A DNA stretch of 51,803 nt, from contig CALAOV010000313.1 in NCBI GenBank assembly GCA_937889515.1, positions 1 through 51,803 of the forward strand, written 5' to 3'. The notes under the pieces are model-generated. The model did not search any database, was not told the DNA's origin, and saw only the letters and a program-made list of their open reading frames with translations. Both the position numbers and the translations under genes were made by a program. The DNA comes from an uncultured Myxococcales bacterium. Its GTDB lineage: Bacteria; Myxococcota_A; Polyangia; Fen-1088. Position 1 is the stretch's first letter, and each line of letters starts with the position of its first letter. This document shows positions 41,667-50,002 of this stretch, in pieces.

Positions 41667-43157
41667 TCAGCGTCCGTAGCCCGCGGCGACGATGTTGGCC
41701 TCGACTGCGTCGTCGACCGAATCCGACGGCACGCCGGAGGTCATGCACCCTTCGAAAAACGTACCCTCGCCGGTGTGGCTGTTGTCGCCGCCGATTCCCA
41801 AGATGATGGCGCCCTGTTTCTTCTGGGGGCTGTAGCTGGCCGGGCGCGCTCCATCGTACTTGGTCGCGAGGGCACCGGACTGCGCGTCACCACCCTTGAG
41901 AACGAACCGATTCCCGGAGGGACCTTTGAGCATCGCCGTGACGTAGTTGGCGACGAGAGACGTGTTCGTCGCCGGGGCCGCCGTCGAACCGCCCGCATAA
42001 ACCCCGTCCTCCAGATCGGCCATCACCCACGGGCCGGAGCCGCTTCCCATCCCCCACTGCGTGCTGTTCCCGAAGTAGACGGCCTCCATGGTGGCCTTAC
42101 CGTCGTCCGTGTTGTTTGTCTCCGCGTTGCCGTAATCGAAGCAGCACCACTGGTTGTAGTGCTTGCCGCTCACGACCATGTACATGGCTTCGGGGTCGTC
42201 GCCCGTCGCGACGCCCTTCGTGCTGTTGTTGCGGTAGCCGACCGCGCCGACGTTGTTGTCGAAGTTGGACGTCGTGTACACGCCATAGACTGGGTGCCCG
42301 TTCGCCGTGATCTTGGCGGCCGTCGCGTTCGCCTCGAGGCCCCCGTTCGTCAACCATCCGCCCGGCGGTGACTTGGTCAGGTGATTGCCGTTGGCAGACT
42401 GGTCGTAAATGACGGAGATCGTGCAGGTGGTGCCCGCGCAAAAGGCATCCTGCATGGACGAGCTCGCGTACCCTCCGGAGCCGAGGACGGGGATGTCCTT
42501 GGTGGTCTTGTCCGACGCGCGCCTGACCTGATAGAGCGGCCCGCCGTAGGTTCCGTAGAGCGCGCGAACCGTGCTGTGGGCTGCGACGCACGGTGTATTG
42601 CCGGCCGCGTAGAGGTCGCACGGCCCGGTGGCGGCCGCGGTCGTGCCGCCCGCGCCGCCTGTCCCCGACGTGCCGCCTGTCCCCGGCGTGCCGCCTGTCC
42701 CGCCGGCGCCGCCTACTCCGCCTTTGCCGCCGGCGCCGGCATTCCCCCCAGTGCCGCCGGCACCGCCAGTATGTGAGCCGCCCGTTCCGATGGCGCCTCC
42801 CGTGCCCGTCTTTCCCGCATCGCCTTGGCCGGCCGCGCCGCCCGTTCCCGACCTTCCACCTGATCCGACGGCGCCGCTTGCTCCGCCGCCCGTACCGGTT
42901 GAGCCGCTCCCACCGGCTCCGCTGGTTCCGCCCGAGCCGATCTGTCCCCCCGATCCCGGTCCCCCGGTCTCACCGGCCGACCCCTTTACCCCGCCGGTGC
43001 CGCCCCCGGCTCCCACGGTCCCCCCCGACCCCGTCTCGCCGCCCGAGCCGCCGTCCGCCACGGTTCCGGACGTCGAACAGCCGAGAAGCGTCAGTCCCAA
43101 CGAGACCGCCAGCGTAGGAATGAGCTTCGGCCGAGTGACCCGTCTCGTGCTTGTCAA
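41667..43157 (-). CDS. GH54 alpha-L-arabinofuranosidase lipoprotein
   Basis: The protein has 496 residues. The lipobox is LTLLGC. A linker of about 130 residues of GGTGG-type repeats follows. The catalytic domain (from about 175) closely follows fungal AbfB: CDLYAAGNTPCVAAHS, YDQSANGNHLT, QWCCFDYGNAETN (nucleophile Glu), GSGPWVMADLEDG, and AIILGIGGDNS (acid/base Asp). GH54 enzymes remove alpha-L-arabinofuranose from arabinan, arabinoxylan and arabinogalactan. The AbfB C-terminal carbohydrate-binding domain is absent. TTG at 43157 follows GAGG and is the only start before the signal peptide. It diverges from a second GH54-like gene. Confidence 0.92.
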   Translation of the reverse strand: MTSTRRVTRPKLIPTLAVSLGLTLLGCSTSGTVADGGSGGETGSGGTVGAGGGTGGVKGSAGETGGPGSGGQIGSGGTSGAGGSGSTGTGGGASGAVGSGGRSGTGGAAGQGDAGKTGTGGAIGTGGSHTGGAGGTGGNAGAGGKGGVGGAGGTGGTPGTGGTSGTGGAGGTTAAATGPCDLYAAGNTPCVAAHSTVRALYGTYGGPLYQVRRASDKTTKDIPVLGSGGYASSSMQDAFCAGTTCTISVIYDQSANGNHLTKSPPGGWLTNGGLEANATAAKITANGHPVYGVYTTSNFDNNVGAVGYRNNSTKGVATGDDPEAMYMVVSGKHYNQWCCFDYGNAETNNTDDGKATMEAVYFGNSTQWGMGSGSGPWVMADLEDGVYAGGSTAAPATNTSLVANYVTAMLKGPSGNRFVLKGGDAQSGALATKYDGARPASYSPQKKQGAIILGIGGDNSHTGEGTFFEGCMTSGVPSDSVDDAVEANIVAAGYGR

Positions 43158-43291
43158 AGGAACCTCAGGAGGCGGCGGTATCGCCGGCAGGAATTACTGT
43201 TGCGGGCCGACCGGTTGTGTACTGTTCGCCTCCTCCGATGATTTCGGTCCAAACACGCGGTGCTGTCGACAGTGCTGTGATGAGGAGACCT

Positions 43292-45247
43292 ATGAACAAG
43301 CTCAAGCGTCCGGGATTTCTCGAGCCCAACGGACTCGTCAGAGCCGTTGGCGCGATTCTGCTCGTTTGCGCGGTTTCGATTTCCGCCTGCGGCAACAGCG
43401 GAGTCAAAGGCACGGGTGGAGCGACCGGCACTGGGGGAACTGCGGCCACGGGTGGAAATTCCGGGAGCGTGGGTACCGGAACCGGCGGGTCCAGCCCCGG
43501 AGGCCCGGTCACGACCCTGAGCGGAAGCAAGTCCCTCGGTTCTCTGACTTCGACCGAGGCCGCGACGCTCTGCAGCGACACCTACTCCTACTACCAGCAG
43601 AACATCAGCCAGGCGACGCTATGCAAGGAGACGGGTCTGGCCTATGGCATCTCGAGCAGCGCGCCCACCGACGCTCAGCTACGGCAGAACTGCACTTCGC
43701 AACAGACCACCTGCCTGACCGACGGCCCCGCCCTGCCAAGCTGTAGCAACATTCCCGTCGCCTGCGCGGCAACCGTGGCGCAGTACGCGGCATGCATCGC
43801 CGACCAGGTCGCCGCCTTCAATAGCGGTGTGGCCGCGCTGGCCACCTGTGCGACGGTCACTCTTGCCGACCTGCAAACGGTTTGGACCTTTGTTGCCGCC
43901 GATCCGCCGGCAAGCTGCGCCTTGCTGACCAACACGTGCGCCGGATTCGATGTTCCGACGCCCCACCCGGGATCGAACAGCTCGAGTGGTACGGGCGGCA
44001 CCGGCGCGACCACGGGGACAGGCGGCTCGAGCGGTTCGGGCGGCACCGGCGCGACTGCGGGAACAGGCGGCTCCGGTGGTTCGCGGGGCGGGGGCGGAAA
44101 CGCCGGGACACCCGGTTCCGGCGGTCTCGGCGGCGCCGGCGGAAACACGGCGACAGGCGGCGCTGGCGGCTCGGCTGCCGGGAAGGGCGGAGCTGCCGGG
44201 GCAGCCGCCACGGGCGGTTCCACCGGGGCAAGCAGTCTTCCGGGCGATGTTGCGAAGGCTGCGGGTACGCCCTTCGTCGCCGCCCACGCCATGACGCGAA
44301 CGCTGTTCGCCTCTTACACGGGTCCTCTCTTCAAGGCCCTGCGGGTGTCCGACAATCAAGAAAAGGACATCGGCTTCGTCGCGTCGACGGGGCTGGTGGA
44401 CCTGCCCACCCTCAACACGTTCTGTTCCGGAACCTCGTGCAAGGTGACCACCCTTTACGACCAATCCGGGAACGGCAACGACGTGTGGCGGGCGGACGAC
44501 CCGAGCACAAATCAGCCAGGCACCGTCAAGCCCTGCGATCTGATGGACATCCAGTACTGGCAGATGTCCGACGGCACCAAGGTACCGATCGCCGTCGAGT
44601 CCGGCGCCATGTGGAAGAGCACCGCTCAATGTCTCCGGAACCGGGACAAGACCAAGAACATGCCCACCGGTTCCAAGCCTCAAACCGAGTACGCTATCTT
44701 TCATGCCCAATATCTGAACAACAACTGTTGCTTCAACTACGGCAACACTGGAAACGCCGTCCACTACTCCGGCCCCGGCACGCTCAGCTCACTCAACTTC
44801 TCGAAGATCGCGTTCTGGTCGGTAGGTACGGGAAGCGGACCGTGGCCCATGGTCGACTTCGAAACCGGCGTCTATGCCGGCAACACCGCGAAGTGTGGTT
44901 CCGGCATACCGTCCAGCGTCACCTGCACCTCGACGGGACAGAACCCCAATCCGTCCGTGACATTCCCGATCGTCACGACCTTGTTCAAGCACAACGGCGT
45001 GAACCACTGGGCCCTCAAGACCGGGAACGCAACGGCAGGAACGCTCTCGGTCAACGTCGACCTGGCGGCGCTGCCCAACGGATACTCACCTCTCAAGCAG
45101 GAGGGAGGGCTGGGGCTCGGCGAAGGTGGTGCCGGCGACTCGAACGGAACCGGCGGCTTCTCCGAGGGTGGCGTCATCGTTGGCGAGACGACCGACGCAA
45201 CCGACGATGCCTTCCAAAAAAGCATCGTCAGCATCTACGGCAAGTAG
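43292..45247 (+). CDS. GH54-like lipoprotein with altered catalytic site
   Basis: About 651 residues. The lipobox is SISAC. Residues about 70-230 form a Cys-rich helical domain of unknown type (TLCKETGLAYG, CTSQQTTCLTDGP), followed by a Gly-rich linker (about 230-310) and a GH54-type domain: GTPFVAAHAMTRTLFASYTG, LYDQSGNGNDVW and FWSVGTGSGPWPMVDFETG. Where the active paralogue next door has FDYGNAETN, this one reads FNYGNTGNA, so the nucleophile Glu is lost. The acid/base region (GLGEGGAGDSNG) also differs. It may bind arabinan without cutting it or use other residues. ATG at 43292 follows GGAG. It shares a 134-base divergent promoter region with the GH54 gene. Confidence 0.8.
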   Translation: MNKLKRPGFLEPNGLVRAVGAILLVCAVSISACGNSGVKGTGGATGTGGTAATGGNSGSVGTGTGGSSPGGPVTTLSGSKSLGSLTSTEAATLCSDTYSYYQQNISQATLCKETGLAYGISSSAPTDAQLRQNCTSQQTTCLTDGPALPSCSNIPVACAATVAQYAACIADQVAAFNSGVAALATCATVTLADLQTVWTFVAADPPASCALLTNTCAGFDVPTPHPGSNSSSGTGGTGATTGTGGSSGSGGTGATAGTGGSGGSRGGGGNAGTPGSGGLGGAGGNTATGGAGGSAAGKGGAAGAAATGGSTGASSLPGDVAKAAGTPFVAAHAMTRTLFASYTGPLFKALRVSDNQEKDIGFVASTGLVDLPTLNTFCSGTSCKVTTLYDQSGNGNDVWRADDPSTNQPGTVKPCDLMDIQYWQMSDGTKVPIAVESGAMWKSTAQCLRNRDKTKNMPTGSKPQTEYAIFHAQYLNNNCCFNYGNTGNAVHYSGPGTLSSLNFSKIAFWSVGTGSGPWPMVDFETGVYAGNTAKCGSGIPSSVTCTSTGQNPNPSVTFPIVTTLFKHNGVNHWALKTGNATAGTLSVNVDLAALPNGYSPLKQEGGLGLGEGGAGDSNGTGGFSEGGVIVGETTDATDDAFQKSIVSIYGK

Positions 45248-45374
45248 TCGGAGCTCATCCGGTCTGGTCTGACGCGCCCGACCGCGGACACTTTTTGCTG
45301 CACAACCGACGGGTGGCCGACAGATACACTGGATCTCCCTCGCGCTTGAAGAGCTGTCCCTACTCGGAGAATTC

Positions 45375-47477
45375 ATGAAACGAGAGCTTGTCTTGACCAT
45401 CGTCGCCCTGTGGACCTTCACGGGTTGTGGCAACTCCGGCAGCGGAGGCGGACCTTCGGGGACCGGCGGAACCGGTGGCCTCGCGAGCGGGAGCGGCGGC
45501 GCGACCGGCCGAGGCGGATCCAGCGGAGGCAACAGCGGCAAGGGTGGCAACGGCACCGGCGGATCCAGCGGGGGCACCGTCGGAACGGGTGGAAACACCA
45601 GCGGCGGAACGGGTGGCACGAGCGCCGGCGGCAGAGGTGGCAGCGGTGGCAGCGGTGGATTGTCCGGCGGCGCTGGCGGAAAAGCCGGCAGCGGAGGCAG
45701 CGGAGGCAACGGTGGCAACGGTGGCAACGGTGGCAACGGTGGATCGACAGGCGGCGCTGGCGGAAAGGGCGGAACGTCGAATGGGTCGGGCGGGAGCTCG
45801 TCGTCGGGCGGGTCGACCGGAACGGGGGGCAGCGCCGTGGCTTGTGCGCCCAACTGCAGCGGGAAGACGTGCGGCGACGACGGCTGCGGGCACACCTGCG
45901 GCGGGTGCCCGCCTTCGCAGCTCTGTGGATCGGGACAGACCTGCGTCGCGTCCTCGAGCACGACCAGCATCGTCGTCGACGCGAAGTCCCAGCTGACGCC
46001 CATCTCACCGGGGATTTACGGCGTGGCGTTCTCCAGCGACGACTCGATGCAGGTCGCGGCGCTCAACCGCTGGGGCGGCGACGCGGTCAGCTCGTACAAC
46101 TGGAAGATCGACGTCTCCAATTCGGGCGGCGACTGGAACTGCGCGAACTACAAGGGGCGGTTCACCTCGCCGACGCCAGATTCGTCGCTTTCGACCAGCT
46201 CGGACCAGTTCGTCCACTACAACGTCACCAAGCACGCCGACACGCTGATGACGATCCCCATCAGCGGGTGGGTCTCCAGCATGGCCACACCGAACCCGGG
46301 GACGCCCAACTGCGCCGGCGGCACCGCCATCTCCACCTGCTGCCAGACGCTCGGCACGTCCGAGGAAGAGGTCGTCGACAAGGGATCCGGCGTGCTCGAC
46401 ACCTCGTTCATGGGCGACTGGGTCACCCACATGGTTTCGACGTTCGGATCGGCGGCCGGCGGCGGCGTGAAGTACTACCAGCTCGACAACGAGCCCGACA
46501 ACTGGCAGGCCCTGCGCACGGACGTCTACCCGGCGTTCTACCCGCCGGGCACCTGGTGCGAGCCGTTCTACACGACCAACAGCAGCATCGGGACCAGCCT
46601 CAACCAGGACTTCATCAACCGGACGATGGCCTACGCGAAGGCCGTCAAGGCGGCCGACCCGACCTCCTCCGTGCTCTTCATGTGCACCGAGAACCCCATC
46701 GACCTGGTCGCGCTCCCCAACGTCGAGTGCGGCAGTCCCTCGGGACCCTACAGCGCGACCAACTCGCTGACCATGGCGATCCTGAAGCTGGCGGCCGCGC
46801 AGGAAGCCTCGACGCACACCCGCCTGCTCGACTGCGTCGACACGCATTATCCCTTCCCGGGCAAAGGCCTGGGGGACACATCGGCCCTCTGGGACTCGAC
46901 GACCAGCTCCGTCGTTCCGCACATTCAGGGGTGGATCAACTCGACCTATCCCGGGACGGGGATCTGCGTCAGCGAATACTCCATCCCCAAGGACGGCGGC
47001 GACGGCAACACGCCCGACGCGACCTCGGGCACGCAGCTGGCCGACGTCCTCGGCATGTACGGGCGGCTCGGGTATGAGGTCGCCTCATACTTCGTCACGC
47101 TCGTGCACGGCGCGACGCACCTGCCGGTCTACAACGCGATGGCCATGTACCGGAACTACGACGGAAACGGCGGCCGCTTCGGCGCGTACTCCGTCGGCGC
47201 CGCCAGCCCCAACAAGGGCGTGAACGTCTACGCCGCCTCGGATTCGCCAACCAACCCGACGAAGGTCTGGGTCATGCTGGTGAACGTGAGCGGCGCGGCC
47301 CAGAGCGGCCTGTCGATTGCGCTGAACAACTTCACCCCCACGGGCTCGGCCCAGGTCTACCGGATGACCGCCGGCGGTGCTCCAGCATCGGACACGTCCG
47401 TGGCGGTCACGAACGGGAGCATCTCGGGGCTCTCCCTGGCGGCCAACGCCGTGGCCCTCCTCGTCCTGTCCAAGTAG
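45375..47477 (+). CDS. GH44 endoglucanase/xyloglucanase lipoprotein
   Basis: The protein has 700 residues. The lipobox is FTGC, followed by a very long Gly/Ser/Asn linker (about 20-150, including repeated GGNGGN) and a small Cys-rich module (about 157-195, CSGKTCGDDGCGHTCGGC). The GH44 catalytic region has ISPGIYGVAFSS, NRWGGDAVSSYNWKIDVSN, YYQLDNEPDNW (acid/base Glu) and GICVSEYS (nucleophile Glu), then a C-terminal beta-domain. GH44 enzymes cut cellulose and xyloglucan internally. Its features suggest display on the cell surface. It lies 127 bases after the GH54-like gene, in the same direction. Confidence 0.88.
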   Translation: MKRELVLTIVALWTFTGCGNSGSGGGPSGTGGTGGLASGSGGATGRGGSSGGNSGKGGNGTGGSSGGTVGTGGNTSGGTGGTSAGGRGGSGGSGGLSGGAGGKAGSGGSGGNGGNGGNGGNGGSTGGAGGKGGTSNGSGGSSSSGGSTGTGGSAVACAPNCSGKTCGDDGCGHTCGGCPPSQLCGSGQTCVASSSTTSIVVDAKSQLTPISPGIYGVAFSSDDSMQVAALNRWGGDAVSSYNWKIDVSNSGGDWNCANYKGRFTSPTPDSSLSTSSDQFVHYNVTKHADTLMTIPISGWVSSMATPNPGTPNCAGGTAISTCCQTLGTSEEEVVDKGSGVLDTSFMGDWVTHMVSTFGSAAGGGVKYYQLDNEPDNWQALRTDVYPAFYPPGTWCEPFYTTNSSIGTSLNQDFINRTMAYAKAVKAADPTSSVLFMCTENPIDLVALPNVECGSPSGPYSATNSLTMAILKLAAAQEASTHTRLLDCVDTHYPFPGKGLGDTSALWDSTTSSVVPHIQGWINSTYPGTGICVSEYSIPKDGGDGNTPDATSGTQLADVLGMYGRLGYEVASYFVTLVHGATHLPVYNAMAMYRNYDGNGGRFGAYSVGAASPNKGVNVYAASDSPTNPTKVWVMLVNVSGAAQSGLSIALNNFTPTGSAQVYRMTAGGAPASDTSVAVTNGSISGLSLAANAVALLVLSK

Positions 47478-47717
47478 GGGTGACCCGGCGGCGGCCGAGC
47501 GACGTCATGGTGGGGTCGGTCCCACGCCCCGGGACATCTCCCGACCGATTTTCGATTCGCTCCCCGCCGGTGCCCTGAGTCACCCGGTCGCGGGTTAAGT
47601 CAGTGTCGGGCCGGCAGGCGCCGGTCCGCGGAAAAAGGAGCTGAACTGCCTTCATGAGATCTGTCCGTCTCGGTCTGGGGAGCATACCCGTGCTAGACAC
47701 ATCGACGAAGGCACTTC
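47478..47717 (+). other. Intergenic region without a supported gene
   Basis: Between the GH44 gene and the next plus-strand gene lies a gap of 240 bases. A small hairpin (ccggc-aggc-gccgg, 47611-47624) lacks a T-run. Base composition falls after 47640. The downstream gene's promoter should be in the last 80 bases, but no clear -35/-10 pair was found. Confidence 0.4.
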
Positions 47718-48440
47718 ATGTCGAACACGCAAGCGACTGTGGTTCTCGGTGCATCGGGATCGGTCGGCAGTGCGCTGATCAAGGAACTGATTCGCACTGG
47801 ATCGTTCACACCCATCGTGACCCTGGTGCGTCGTTCGCAGCCCGATCAGGTCGCGATGGCACGTGATGCGGGTGTCGAGCTGCGCGAGACGCTCGTTCCC
47901 GCGATGGATCCAGCCGGTCTGGAAACTGCGACCACGGAGGCCATTCGTTCGCTCGAAGGCGACGTCGTCGGGTTGAGCGTGTTGGGCGTCGGGGCCGGCA
48001 CCGCGAAACTCACGCTCGACGAGCATCGCGCGGTCGACGTGCAATTGAATGCGGCCTTTGCGCGAGGGCTGAAGGCATCGGGGCGAGTGAAGCACCTGGC
48101 GTTCATGTCTGCCGCCGGCGCTGATCCCACAGCGGCGGCGACCGGATCAGGCGCCGCGGGGATGGCGCGCTACGCTCGTGTGAAAGGCGAGGCCGAGGAG
48201 GCAGTGAAAGACAGTGGTCCGGCTATCGTGAGCATCTTCCGCCCGGGGATGATCATCGGATCGCAACACACACCGTGGCTGCTCGAGAAAGTGCTTCCTG
48301 CGTTCTCGTTCGTGACGCCCCCGAAATACAAATCGATCACCGTCGAGCAGATCGCGAAGGCGATGATCGCGACGTCACTGAACACGCCGGCGAAATCGGA
48401 GGTCTACCATTACCCCGAAATGATGGTGTTGAATCGGTGA
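47718..48440 (+). CDS. NAD(P)-binding SDR-like protein
   Basis: The protein has 240 residues. The Rossmann start VVLGASGSVGSALIKEL is followed by MSAAGADPTAAA and a late ARVKGEAEEAVKDSG and IFRPGMIIG, typical of atypical SDR/NmrA-like proteins related to HTATIP2. It resembles the protein encoded at 24.2 kb in fold only. Codon use is visibly less GC-biased than in neighbouring genes (for example gcatcgggatcg, aaatacaaatcg), and it lies between the GH44 gene and a decayed regulator, so recent acquisition is possible. The substrate is unknown. Confidence 0.8.
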   Translation: MSNTQATVVLGASGSVGSALIKELIRTGSFTPIVTLVRRSQPDQVAMARDAGVELRETLVPAMDPAGLETATTEAIRSLEGDVVGLSVLGVGAGTAKLTLDEHRAVDVQLNAAFARGLKASGRVKHLAFMSAAGADPTAAATGSGAAGMARYARVKGEAEEAVKDSGPAIVSIFRPGMIIGSQHTPWLLEKVLPAFSFVTPPKYKSITVEQIAKAMIATSLNTPAKSEVYHYPEMMVLNR

Positions 48441-48509
48441 TTGCCAGCACCGAGGAGGCGCGCGGGTTCGGCCCGGTTGCCTTTATTCTTCGCCCCTCTC
48501 TCACGCGCG

Positions 48510-48945
48510 CGATGTAGCGGCGCTCCACTTCCTCCATAGGCACCAGCTCCGATGGATCTTCCGCTGCGACGAGAACGTGCGAGACGCGATAGTCGCGGAT
48601 CCGCTCCGGCAGATCGTCCTCGACATCCACCGGCTTGGTGATGAAGTCGTAGGCCCCCGCGCGGATCGCGCCGACCGCCGTCTCGATGCTGCCAAAGGCG
48701 GTGATCACGACGACCGGCACGTCCGGCTGGTTGGCCACAATGCGCGCGCATAGCTCGAGCCCGTTCATCGCCCGCATATTCAGGTCGGTCACCACCACGT
48801 CGAACGCCTCGGTCTCCATCAACGTGAGCCCCTCGTCCGCCGAGGTACGGAACTGACAGTGGAACGCCTTGCGTCCGAGGCCCTTGGCCAGCATCGCGGA
48901 CATGGCGGCATCGTCGTCGACAACATTCCGCAGGCCGCGCTCGGC
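48510..48945 (-). pseudogene. NtrC-type response regulator with its ATPase domain deleted
   Basis: The frame holds a receiver domain (NVVDDDAAM, VVVTDLNMRAMNG with the phospho-Asp, VVITAFGS, DFITKPVD). It passes without a frame change into LPERIRDYRVSHVLV and LVPMEEVERRYI, which in full-length sigma-54 regulators lie after the AAA+ domain. About 230 residues of ATPase are therefore missing in frame. The Fis-type helix-turn-helix that should follow RRYI is also gone; the sequence after about 48513 is unrelated. At the other end no usable start precedes NVVDDD: an ATG at 48903 would remove the acidic pocket. The gene is a three-way remnant. Confidence 0.75.
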
Positions 48946-49158
48946 AATCTAGAGGACGAGATCGATCGGCGCATCCTGCCGCTGCTGCTGGGGGCCGGCG
49001 CGGTGGCGGACGGAACGCCGTCCCACTCGCCCTATTCGTCGGGATACCAGCGCCTCTTCCCCCCACAGGTCCACATTCCGCACTCAGCGGATCGTCGACG
49101 TGCCCGCCGCGCACGAGAAGGACTTCCTCGCCGACCTCCCGGAGCAGCCTGGGCTGCC
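48946..49158. other. Gap of 213 bases next to the broken regulator
   Basis: No gene is supported. A plus-strand frame beginning with GNLEDEIDRRILPLLLGAG looks protein-like for about 25 residues and could be another remnant abutting the NtrC fragment, but it matches no family known to me. The rest has no recognisable feature. Confidence 0.3.
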
Positions 49159-49797
49159 TCATCGGGTCGGAATGAGGGTGACGGCAGGGCCAAACCTGAG
49201 CGCCCCGCCTTTGCTGCGAACACTGGTGTACGACCTGAAATAAAGGATCCCACCGAGGACGACAATCCCCAGGCCCGCGAGCATCCCGTACGCGGTGACC
49301 TCCTGGGTCGTTTTGCTCACCGGTGTGTCGATGTTGCCCAGGGCCTCCTTGAGCGAGTAGAGCGCGACACCGCCGATGACGACGAAGCCGCCGACGCCCA
49401 GGACCGCGCCCGTCGTCTCGACTGTCTTCGAGCCCGTGTTGACGTTGAGCGTGACCTGCCTGCCGCTGGCGGGGAGCTGGAACGCCTTGCTCTCCACGAT
49501 CCCCTCGCCCGTGATGCGGTAATAGCCGTCTCGCGGGAACGGCTTCTGGCACGGAGCGAGACAGCGGCCAGCGCCGAACTGCGCCGGCTCGAGCCCAGCC
49601 GCCGCGTCCCCCGTGTGGATATCAACGAGCACGTCATCGCGCGGCGCGGGCGGACCCGGGTATTCCGCTTGCGCGGGAGCGGGCTGCGCCGGCGGCGGAG
49701 CGTCCAGCGGCTCGACGACGATCTCCTGTGCCTCCTCCGCGAAGGCGGGTGCGGCACCGATCTGCGCCGCGAGGAGCACCCCCAAGACCGACCTCAT
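49159..49797 (-). CDS. Secreted/membrane protein with two C-terminal helices
   Basis: About 212 residues. A signal peptide (SVLGVLLAAQIGAAPAFA) precedes a Pro-rich spacer. A small beta-domain with CLAPCQKPFPRDGYYRITGEG and NVNTGSKT follows, then two hydrophobic segments (about 142-160 and 178-196) flanking a short loop, and a basic end. The layout recalls Myxococcota envelope proteins annotated as hypothetical. No family is recognised. ATG at 49797 is preferred over an ATG five codons upstream (49812) because it starts the signal peptide cleanly. Confidence 0.6.
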   Translation of the reverse strand: MRSVLGVLLAAQIGAAPAFAEEAQEIVVEPLDAPPPAQPAPAQAEYPGPPAPRDDVLVDIHTGDAAAGLEPAQFGAGRCLAPCQKPFPRDGYYRITGEGIVESKAFQLPASGRQVTLNVNTGSKTVETTGAVLGVGGFVVIGGVALYSLKEALGNIDTPVSKTTQEVTAYGMLAGLGIVVLGGILYFRSYTSVRSKGGALRFGPAVTLIPTR

Positions 49798-49964
49798 GGC
49801 GACGTTAGACACGTGCTAGCCGACGAATGCAACGTCGGCGCCACCCGGAGGTCCTCGAATCCGCCGGGGACCGACCGCGCCGATGTTGGCCAAGCAGATC
49901 ACGCCGCACTCAGCTTTCTGAGGGCGACCGGACTGAGATGCAGCAATATCGCAAAGTTGCGTCA

Positions 49965-49980
49965 CGGACCGAATGGTCCG
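49965..49980. promoter_or_regulatory. 6-bp inverted repeat in the leader of the first S74-type lipoprotein gene
   Basis: cggacc-gaat-ggtccg is a perfect stem with a 4-base spacer, ending 22 bases before the ATG at 50003. It may be an operator or an RNA hairpin close to the ribosome site (GAGGTGG). Confidence 0.35.
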
Positions 49981-50002
49981 TAGGTTGCTAGATGAGGTGG
50001 GC

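Noticed and set aside
42628-43117. Plus-strand Pro-rich protein opposite the GH54 linker
   Set aside because: It is low-complexity antisense of Gly-rich repeats, with no signal peptide or domain.
45427-45800. Possible CRISPR or satellite array from regular short repeats
   Set aside because: The units are variable, lack spacers and translate in frame to the GH44 Gly/Ser/Asn linker.
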